A DNA stretch of 11,196 nucleotides from Bacillota bacterium (lineage in GTDB: Bacteria; Bacillota; Clostridia; Lachnospirales; Lachnospiraceae), in contig JAEZPG010000010.1 of assembly GCA_023413555.1 (NCBI GenBank), positions 1 through 11,196 of the forward strand, in the 5' to 3' direction. The notes beneath the pieces are model-generated. The model was not told the origin of the DNA. It was given only the letters and a program-made list of their open reading frames with translations, and ran no database searches. The position numbers were made by a program, and so were the translations under genes. Positions 7,289-11,196 of this stretch are shown one piece after another. Every line of letters starts with the position of its first letter. Position 1 is the stretch's first letter.

Positions 7289-7345
7289 AAGAAGCCGATT
7301 ATCGCTTTCATTCAAGGGACGTGTCGGCTTCTTTTGTTGTCTTTT
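7289..7345. terminator. Terminator of the ABC operon, possibly bidirectional
   Basis: AAGAAGCCGA (7289-7298) pairs perfectly with TCGGCTTCTT (7324-7333) across a 25-nt loop, followed by TTGTTGTCTTTTT. On the minus strand the hairpin is followed by a TATATAAAAC stretch, so it may also end the leftward lipoprotein transcript. Confidence 0.78.
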
Positions 7346-7365
7346 TATAAGAAGGACAGGTTATT

Positions 7366-8058
7366 TTACTCGGAAAACAAGTTCTGGGTAACAGTATCAA
7401 AATTATTCGGTGTTATTTCCGGTAATACACCACTAAAGCAGACTTTGAAAAATGTATTGTCGTTATATTCAACAACGAATTCAAAAGTTTGAGGATCCTC
7501 CATCTCATCTGCGCCGGAAGTGTCGCTCTCCCAATCAAAAACTTCCATATCACGTAAAGATGTTAGAAACAGATTAATCTCATCCTTTGTAATCTGCTTT
7601 GATTCTACCGAACTCAAATCTGAAAAAATATATGTTTTGTTAGAGAAGTATTTTTTGCTATTCACACAATCCCATAAAACACTCTTTGCAGAAGTATTTA
7701 TATTCTCATAAAAGGCGATTCTCTTTATTCCATTGAGGTAATCAGTCTTTCTATTCCTACCGGAATCATCAAACAGGTAGGTGACATCGTTAACTTTTGC
7801 CTCATTTGCATATGTCTGCAAGAGTTCCTTGATATTTGCACCCTTTACGCTCTCCGGAGTTAATTCAGAGTATGCGATGAATGCATGTAAATCTACACCT
7901 TTATAATCCAACTCATCAAGGGATGCCATTTTGATAAGTTCACTTTCCGTTATTAAGGGAAGTTTTTTTATTTCCATGTTAGATTCTCCTTTCGAACAAG
8001 CTATCACCCATATTCCTAACATACCAATCATTATAGTTATTGCAAATCTCTTTAACAT
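7366..8058 (-). CDS. Putative lipoprotein, leftward arm of T7SS-like cassette
   Basis: The 230-aa protein starts with a lipoprotein signal: basic MLKR, hydrophobic FAITIMIGMLGIW, and lipobox V-I-A-C with Cys21. The mature protein should therefore be lipid-anchored on the outer face of the membrane. The rest is soluble, acidic and mixed helix/strand (for example FEFVVEYNDNTFFKVCFSGV near the C-terminus). I recognise no family. The ribosome-binding site AGAGGGGAG lies just upstream, and the ATG overlaps by one base a TAA that closes the frame of the upstream small gene if its amber codon is ignored. Its genomic position suggests an accessory or immunity lipoprotein for secreted T7SS-type proteins; this is inference. 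Confidence 0.85.
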   Translation of the reverse strand: MLKRFAITIMIGMLGIWVIACSKGESNMEIKKLPLITESELIKMASLDELDYKGVDLHAFIAYSELTPESVKGANIKELLQTYANEAKVNDVTYLFDDSGRNRKTDYLNGIKRIAFYENINTSAKSVLWDCVNSKKYFSNKTYIFSDLSSVESKQITKDEINLFLTSLRDMEVFDWESDTSGADEMEDPQTFEFVVEYNDNTFFKVCFSGVLPEITPNNFDTVTQNLFSE

Positions 8059-8159
8059 TATTTCTCCCCTCTAGCGACCATGGATTCTGCCACTTCATCC
8101 AAAAAATACTTAGCAGTTGGAAACCTTTGAATGAAAGCGTTCATCGCTTTTTGAACTTT
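8058..8159 (-). pseudogene. In-frame remnant: C-terminal 33 codons beyond an amber stop
   Basis: Immediately after the TAG at 8160-8162 the same reading frame continues for 33 sense codons to TAA 8058-8060, encoding KVQKAMNAFIQRFPTAKYFL followed by a polar helix-like end (DEVAESMVARGEK). The terminal TAA overlaps the lipoprotein ATG by one base (TAATG), the arrangement used by the padR-HAAS and ATPase gene pairs here. The lipoprotein ribosome-binding site is embedded in the last codons. This looks like the original C-terminus of the small upstream gene, split off by a nonsense codon. Restart at ATG 8142-8144 is possible, but no strong ribosome-binding site precedes it. Confidence 0.7.
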
Positions 8160-8426
8160 CTAAAGAATATCCTGTTCTTCCGTAGTCAATGAATCAAGAC
8201 TTATATTCTTAGCAGATATAATATACTCTAAAACATGCTTTGCCCTATTATGATATGCTCTTAATGTATTGGCTGTTGTACCATCCTTAACTACTTCTGT
8301 TGAAATAGAATTCATCAGTTCTACATATCCGCTAACAATACCATCCAATTCTTTTAAGTTAGAATGTAGATTCTTCGCTGATTTTTTAATATATTCTTCG
8401 TCAACAATGATAACTATCTGTTTCAT
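8160..8426 (-). CDS. Small helical protein, WXG100/T7SS-partner-like, probably truncated by amber codon
   Basis: As written it is an 88-aa protein ending in TAG. It is predicted mainly helical: a first helix about 9-42 (EYIKKSAKNLHSNLKELDGI) and a second about 52-75, joined by the turn VVKDGTTANT (45-54). A helical hairpin of this size resembles the small Esx/Lap-type partners of LXG proteins, though no WxG motif is present. Translation should start at ATG 8424-8426, preceded by AGAGGGGAGAGG. Without the amber the product would be 122 aa. It is first in a leftward operon with a lipoprotein gene. Family membership is uncertain. The truncated product may or may not be functional. Confidence 0.7.
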   Translation of the reverse strand: MKQIVIIVDEEYIKKSAKNLHSNLKELDGIVSGYVELMNSISTEVVKDGTTANTLRAYHNRAKHVLEYIISAKNISLDSLTTEEQDIL

Positions 8427-8450
8427 AACCTCTCCCCTCTTTTTATACAG

Positions 8451-8520
8451 TATAATATCTATACATTAGTATTAATTACCATAAAATGTCAATACAATAT
8501 GATAATATAATATCTCATAC
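8451..8520. repeat. Direct repeat TATAATATCT(c)ATAC in the divergent promoter region
   Basis: TATAATATCTATAC (8451-8464) recurs as TATAATATCTCATAC (8506-8520) with a single inserted C, about 55 bp apart and flanking the leftward -35. It could be a regulatory site or chance in AT-rich DNA. Confidence 0.4.
8465..8492 (-). promoter_or_regulatory. Candidate promoter of the leftward arm
   Basis: A perfect -35 TTGACA lies on the minus strand at 8487-8492. The best -10 at acceptable spacing is the weak TACTAAT (8465-8471). A TATTATACTG sequence closer to the gene is an alternative -10 with a poorer -35. Confidence 0.4.
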
Positions 8521-8568
8521 TATCTCGAAATGAAACCTTTCTTACGACAGAGTCATTCACATAAATAA

Positions 8569-8597
8569 TTGACTTAAATTTCCAAAAGATGTAAACT
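8569..8597 (+). promoter_or_regulatory. Candidate promoter of the rightward T7SS-like arm
   Basis: -35 TTGACT (8569-8574), a 17-bp spacer and -10 TAAACT (8592-8597), with about 37 nt of leader to the ATG at 8642. Confidence 0.6.
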
Positions 8598-8641
8598 GTT
8601 ATTAAAAAGCTGTATAAGCAATCAAGGGGGAGGTAATAAAA

Positions 8642-9067
8642 ATGTCTGAATCATCGTTGCGTGCTAGGATCCAAAGCAATAATAATCAAATTAGTGACTA
8701 TAGGGCAAAGATTACAGACTTAAAGAAAAAGATTCAAGAGCTGAACACATTAAAGAGTAAGTTCACTAAGATGCAAGAAGAGTTTGGAAAAGAACAGGTT
8801 ACAAGAAAGAAACGACTCAATAATATTACGAATACGGTAAATCGTAATAAGATATATTCCAACTATTACTCCGGCATGTCTACTTTATTGGAGGGAAAAG
8901 AGTTTCAGAAGGCTTACAATGGTCCCACTGAGGCCAATAGAAAGATAACCGCTAAGATTGGAGAACTGCAAGAAAAAATTAGTTCCTATAATTCTAGTAT
9001 AAGTAGTCTACAAAGTAGTAACAACAGTCTATGGGAAGAGATTTCTAGGCTAAATTCTAAAAAGTAG
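8642..9067 (+). CDS. YwqH-like coiled-coil protein of a T7SS cassette
   Basis: The 141-aa protein is almost entirely predicted helical. One coiled coil spans about 5-65 (ISDYRAKITDLKKKIQELNT, 17-36) and another about 96-140 (ITAKIGELQEKISSYNSSIS), joined by a short turn region (SNYYSGMSTLLEGKEFQKAY, 73-92). Length, heptad-rich helical hairpin and position just before a large protein resemble YwqH/DUF5082-type proteins encoded upstream of LXG toxins, which serve as partners or targeting factors for T7SS export. GGGGGAGG precedes the ATG. The next gene starts 10 nt after the stop. There is no signal peptide or transmembrane helix. The family call is by architecture and context. Confidence 0.75.
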   Translation: MSESSLRARIQSNNNQISDYRAKITDLKKKIQELNTLKSKFTKMQEEFGKEQVTRKKRLNNITNTVNRNKIYSNYYSGMSTLLEGKEFQKAYNGPTEANRKITAKIGELQEKISSYNSSISSLQSSNNSLWEEISRLNSKK

Positions 9068-9077
9068 GGGGGATATA

Positions 9078-10160
9078 ATGAAACGAGACTTTACGGAGAA
9101 TGCGAAAAACGAACTCCTAGAATTGGTCAAAGAGGTGGAAGATGAAAAATGGTGTGGTTTTACCGACTGGTTTGGTGACAGATGGATTGATATGAGTGCT
9201 TGGTTTGGCAATCTGGATGTTAAGGATTATGTGAATGAGATTACCACTTATCATAAAAAGGTTATTGATAAGAACAATACTACAGCTGGTGATATCGAGA
9301 AGATCTTTACAGATGTCAATCATGTCAGTACCAACTATTTTTCAAGATTTACAGCCTTAATGCTTAATTTGCAGGGGTATAACAAAAGTATAAAAGCGTT
9401 GGCTACCACAATCAATCCTACAGCGAAATTATTTACACCAACATATGTAGGCCCTAAGCTTAGGGAGGCTATTCAACAGTATCTTATTGAAAGTGATGCC
9501 CTTGAAAAGATAGCCGGGGATGGACTAAGTGAACAGGAAGCACAAAAAATGAATCCGGCTACCATGCAGACCATTATGGATGGCTATGTAGACATGCTTA
9601 CAAAGGTGGCACCAAACGTAAGTGTGGGAGAGACACTTGAGATTCCCATAGGTCCAGGTACCTGTGTTTACTATAAGAATACAGCAACAGTGAATGGTGC
9701 CATAAATCTTACTGTAAATAATACAATTAATGAACAACGATTGGATTTTAAAGGGTTCTCTTCTAAAGTCAAATTAGATGACAATGGGAATAATTATGTA
9801 ACAATCAATACCGCTGGATCTATGGCTTTGTCCAGTTCAGTTACTATAGGCAACACTACATATACAGCAAGTTCCGGATTTAGTAACTGGGGTTCTTCTG
9901 TATATATGGAATATTCTATCAAGACCAATATAGAAGGAGGAAGTGTGACATCAGCTATAGGAGTGAAACAAAGCGGCAATTCTAATTGGAAGCCACTTCC
10001 TGTGCCTGTTACCGTTGAGTCACCATATACCTGTCAGATACCGGATATTGATTGGGAGGAAGTTGGAATGGTTATTTTAACAGCTGTTGTTATAGTGGGA
10101 GTTACCTATCTAATTGTACAAACAGGAGGAGCGGCAGCAGTGGTTTTGGTAGCTGTCTAG
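9078..10160 (+). CDS. Putative T7SS substrate: helical head, beta-rich middle, hydrophobic tail
   Basis: The 360-aa protein has no N-terminal signal peptide. Residues 1-110 are predicted helical with conspicuous Trp (WCGFTDWFGDRW, 25-36; SAWFG, 40-44), like the helical targeting heads of LXG/WXG-type substrates. Residues about 125-180 are more helices. About 185-315 is Thr/Ser/Asn/Gly-rich and beta-like (for example NGAINLTVNNTINEQ, 206-220). The end is strongly hydrophobic (VGMVILTAVVIVGVTYLIV, 329-347, then GGAAAVVLVAV), as in a membrane-inserting or tail-anchored segment. It starts 10 nt after the coiled-coil gene; GGGGGGA overlaps that gene's stop. A lipoprotein gene follows 14 nt later. 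I see no known toxin catalytic motif. It could be a membrane-active effector, a surface protein, or a structural component. Confidence 0.8.
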   Translation: MKRDFTENAKNELLELVKEVEDEKWCGFTDWFGDRWIDMSAWFGNLDVKDYVNEITTYHKKVIDKNNTTAGDIEKIFTDVNHVSTNYFSRFTALMLNLQGYNKSIKALATTINPTAKLFTPTYVGPKLREAIQQYLIESDALEKIAGDGLSEQEAQKMNPATMQTIMDGYVDMLTKVAPNVSVGETLEIPIGPGTCVYYKNTATVNGAINLTVNNTINEQRLDFKGFSSKVKLDDNGNNYVTINTAGSMALSSSVTIGNTTYTASSGFSNWGSSVYMEYSIKTNIEGGSVTSAIGVKQSGNSNWKPLPVPVTVESPYTCQIPDIDWEEVGMVILTAVVIVGVTYLIVQTGGAAAVVLVAV

Positions 10161-10170
10161 AGGGGAGGAG
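10161..10170 (+). promoter_or_regulatory. Ribosome-binding site fixing the second lipoprotein start
   Basis: AGGGGAGGAG lies 4 nt before ATG 10175-10177, directly after the stop of the preceding gene. This selects 10175 over the upstream in-frame ATG at 10052, whose 41-residue extension overlaps the previous gene and would bury the lipoprotein signal. Confidence 0.8.
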
Positions 10171-10174
10171 AATA

Positions 10175-10753
10175 ATGAGAAGTAATAAAATAATAGGAAT
10201 TATACTAATGTTGCTCTATATGGTAATAGTTCTATGTGCCTGCTCGAATAATCAGCAATCAGAACAGGCGAAGACGTACTATATACCACCATCCTATTAT
10301 AAGATTGCAGGAATTCAACCGGAGGTAGATGTTAATTCAATTAAAGCAAAGGGAAGTGACTATTGTAAGGATGTATACGTCAAAGACGGCGGCATGGAAA
10401 TTAAATTAACAAAGACACAATTGGACAATGTAAAAGAGGAATTTACTCATCAATTCAAGGAATACTCAGATAAGCTTTTAAATATTAATTCTAACTATAA
10501 GATAGAGCAAAGTTCTGATTATACATCCCTCACGTTTCAAGTAGATAAACAGGTTTCAAAGTTTGATATTTTTCCAAATGTGGGAATGCTACTTACCTGC
10601 AATGCAACACAGCAGATTCTTCATACAGGTTCCTCCGATTGGAGTATGCATGTAAAGTTTGTTAACTATAATACGGGGAAGACTGTTGCAGAGGCAGATT
10701 TACCAAAGGATGAATTAGCATTTGGTGAGAAAGAATGGAACGAGAGTAATTGA
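10175..10753 (+). CDS. Putative lipoprotein, rightward arm of T7SS-like cassette
   Basis: From ATG 10175 the protein is 192 aa. It has a basic N-terminus (MRSNK), a hydrophobic core (IIGIILMLLYMVIVL) and lipobox L-C-A-C with Cys23, so it should be anchored to the outer face of the membrane. The mature part is soluble and contains a charged helix (KTQLDNVKEEFTHQFKEY) and beta-like segments (SLTFQVDKQVSKFDIF, WSMHVKFVNYNTGK). I recognise no family, and it is not obviously homologous to the other lipoprotein here. It is co-transcribed with the putative substrate (14-nt gap). By analogy with T7SS loci such as TslA/TilA, where a lipoprotein gives immunity, it might protect against the preceding protein; this is a hypothesis. 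Confidence 0.83.
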   Translation: MRSNKIIGIILMLLYMVIVLCACSNNQQSEQAKTYYIPPSYYKIAGIQPEVDVNSIKAKGSDYCKDVYVKDGGMEIKLTKTQLDNVKEEFTHQFKEYSDKLLNINSNYKIEQSSDYTSLTFQVDKQVSKFDIFPNVGMLLTCNATQQILHTGSSDWSMHVKFVNYNTGKTVAEADLPKDELAFGEKEWNESN

Positions 10754-10778
10754 GAAAAGTAATTAAGAAAAGTAATTA
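10753..10778 (+). repeat. Perfect 13-bp tandem duplication
   Basis: AGAAAAGTAATTA occurs twice back to back (10753-10765 and 10766-10778), right after the lipoprotein stop. On the minus strand it gives a pyrimidine-rich tail (TTACTTTTCTTAATTACTTTT) after the hairpin at 10774-10814. Confidence 0.85.
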
Positions 10779-10814
10779 AGGTAACAGAACATATTAGGTT
10801 CCGTTACCTTAATT
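10774..10814. terminator. Long bidirectional terminator between convergent genes
   Basis: AATTAAGGTAAC (10774-10785) pairs perfectly with GTTACCTTAATT (10803-10814). After one A/C mismatch GAAC (10787-10790) pairs with GTTC (10798-10801), leaving a 7-nt loop. It lies between the convergent lipoprotein and WXG100 genes. The minus-strand U-rich tail is supplied by the 13-bp tandem repeat; the + tail (TTTG) is short. Confidence 0.8.
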
Positions 10815-10825
10815 TGATGAAAGCA

Positions 10826-11119
10826 TTATTGTCTGAATTGAGCTGCAATCTTAGAGTCAGTCTCCTCAACAACCTTAGCAGTAGATTTTAAAGCAGTGGA
10901 GATGTCATCAATAAGCTCTTTAGCTTTTACAAAACCTGGACGAAGTTGAGCAAATTTTGCAGCATAAGCAGCACTTGCATCACCTTCCCACTCACTTTGT
11001 AAGTTCTTGAGTAAGCCGTCCATCTTCTTGATAATGTCCTGAAGTTTGACTGCCTCAGCAGTGTATTCACCTGCCCTGGTCCTCATTGTTTCCGGTGTCA
11101 TTCTAATTTGATTAGCCAT
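10826..11119 (-). CDS. WXG100 family (EsxA-like) type VII secretion protein
   Basis: The 97-aa protein has the classic WXG100 form: helix one about 7-42 (TPETMRTRAGEYTAEAVKLQ), a turn with WEG (W44, E45, G46, in SEWEGDAS), and helix two about 49-90. Family members dimerise as four-helix bundles and are exported by the FtsK/SpoIIIE-type ATPase EssC/YukBA without cleavage. The tail (VVEETDSKIAAQFRQ) has no Tyr, so the usual Y-x3-D/E export signal is absent in strict form, as in some Firmicute members that rely on a partner. AGGGAGG lies upstream of the ATG. It is convergent to the cassette on its left; any T7SS machinery would lie right of the window. Confidence 0.95.
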   Translation of the reverse strand: MANQIRMTPETMRTRAGEYTAEAVKLQDIIKKMDGLLKNLQSEWEGDASAAYAAKFAQLRPGFVKAKELIDDISTALKSTAKVVEETDSKIAAQFRQ

Positions 11120-11195
11120 TATTAATCCTCCCTTCCCCTAGTTTATCTATGACTAATAGCGTATCGCTAGAGCCACCCTGTAAAGATGTATATGT
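11112..11195 (-). CDS. Possible C-terminal end of an upstream gene (partial, weak)
   Basis: On the minus strand a frame stays open from the right edge for 27 codons (reading SLQGGSSDTLLVIDKLGEGR) to TAA 11112-11114, overlapping the WXG100 start by 8 nt (ATGGCTAA). Overlaps of this size are common in operons, so it may be the tail of an upstream gene. A frame this short can be open by chance, and the other two minus frames in the stretch close. Confidence 0.25.
   Translation of the reverse strand, partial: TYTSLQGGSSDTLLVIDKLGEGRINNG
11157..11169. promoter_or_regulatory. Small palindrome upstream of the WXG100 gene
   Basis: TAGCG (11157-11161), TAT, CGCTA (11165-11169) is a perfect 5-bp inverted repeat about 38 bp before the WXG100 start. 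It may be an operator half-pair, or chance. I find no convincing -35/-10 in the 77 bp available. Confidence 0.25.
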
Positions 11196-11196
11196 A

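Noticed and set aside
9117..9323. Minus-strand open frame inside the putative T7SS substrate
   Set aside because: No ribosome-binding site or coherent protein features; antisense shadow of a supported gene.
10052..10174. Upstream in-frame extension of the second lipoprotein (41 residues from ATG 10052)
   Set aside because: It overlaps the end of the 360-aa gene, has no ribosome-binding site and would hide a perfect lipoprotein signal; AGGGGAGGAG points to 10175.

Overview
The window looks like a chromosomal segment of a low-GC Firmicute, most likely a Clostridia/Lachnospiraceae-type anaerobe. The basis is AT-rich DNA, strong AGGAGG/GGGGAGG ribosome-binding sites, TTGACA/TATAAT-type promoters, U-tailed hairpin terminators, a PadR repressor paired with a HAAS-type membrane protein, BcrA-like ABC ATPases, and WXG100/T7SS-type small proteins. 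The genus is inferred. There is no rRNA, tRNA, CRISPR array, insertion sequence or phage integrase.

Left part (1-3318): the C-terminal tail of a probable MATE-family transporter (+) converges on a minus-strand PadR repressor/HAAS membrane-protein operon, with a bidirectional terminator between them. The PadR promoter carries three copies of an 11-bp element (consensus TACTACGACAG on the + strand) in its spacer and 5' UTR, which suggests autoregulation. Divergent from it is asnS (asparaginyl-tRNA synthetase), a complete housekeeping gene with its own promoter and terminator and no T-box leader.

Middle (3319-7333): a stand-alone DUF2500-like membrane protein gene, then a four-gene operon. It encodes two tandem, paralogous ABC ATPases (1-nt TAATG overlap), one six-helix ABC-2-type permease (17-nt overlap with the second ATPase gene) and a small two-helix membrane protein. 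The operon has a good promoter at 3952-3980 and ends at a hairpin at 7289-7333.

Right part (7334-11196): an accessory-looking cassette that I read as type VII secretion (T7SS/Esx-Yuk)-associated. A divergent promoter region at about 8430-8641 drives two arms. Leftward are a small helical protein gene and a lipoprotein. Rightward are a coiled-coil YwqH-like protein, a 360-aa putative substrate with a helical N-terminus, Thr/Asn-rich beta-like middle and hydrophobic C-terminus, and a second lipoprotein. A convergent WXG100 protein gene lies at the right edge beyond a long bidirectional hairpin, perhaps belonging to a T7SS locus outside the window. The small leftward gene contains an in-frame amber codon (8160-8162). 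The same frame stays open after it for 33 more codons and ends in a TAATG overlap with the lipoprotein start, so a 122-aa gene appears to be interrupted by a nonsense codon (or sequence error).

The best candidate for something undescribed is this right-hand cassette: a helical-head, membrane-tail protein flanked by two lipoproteins and small helical partners. An effector/immunity reading is a hypothesis, not a demonstrated function.
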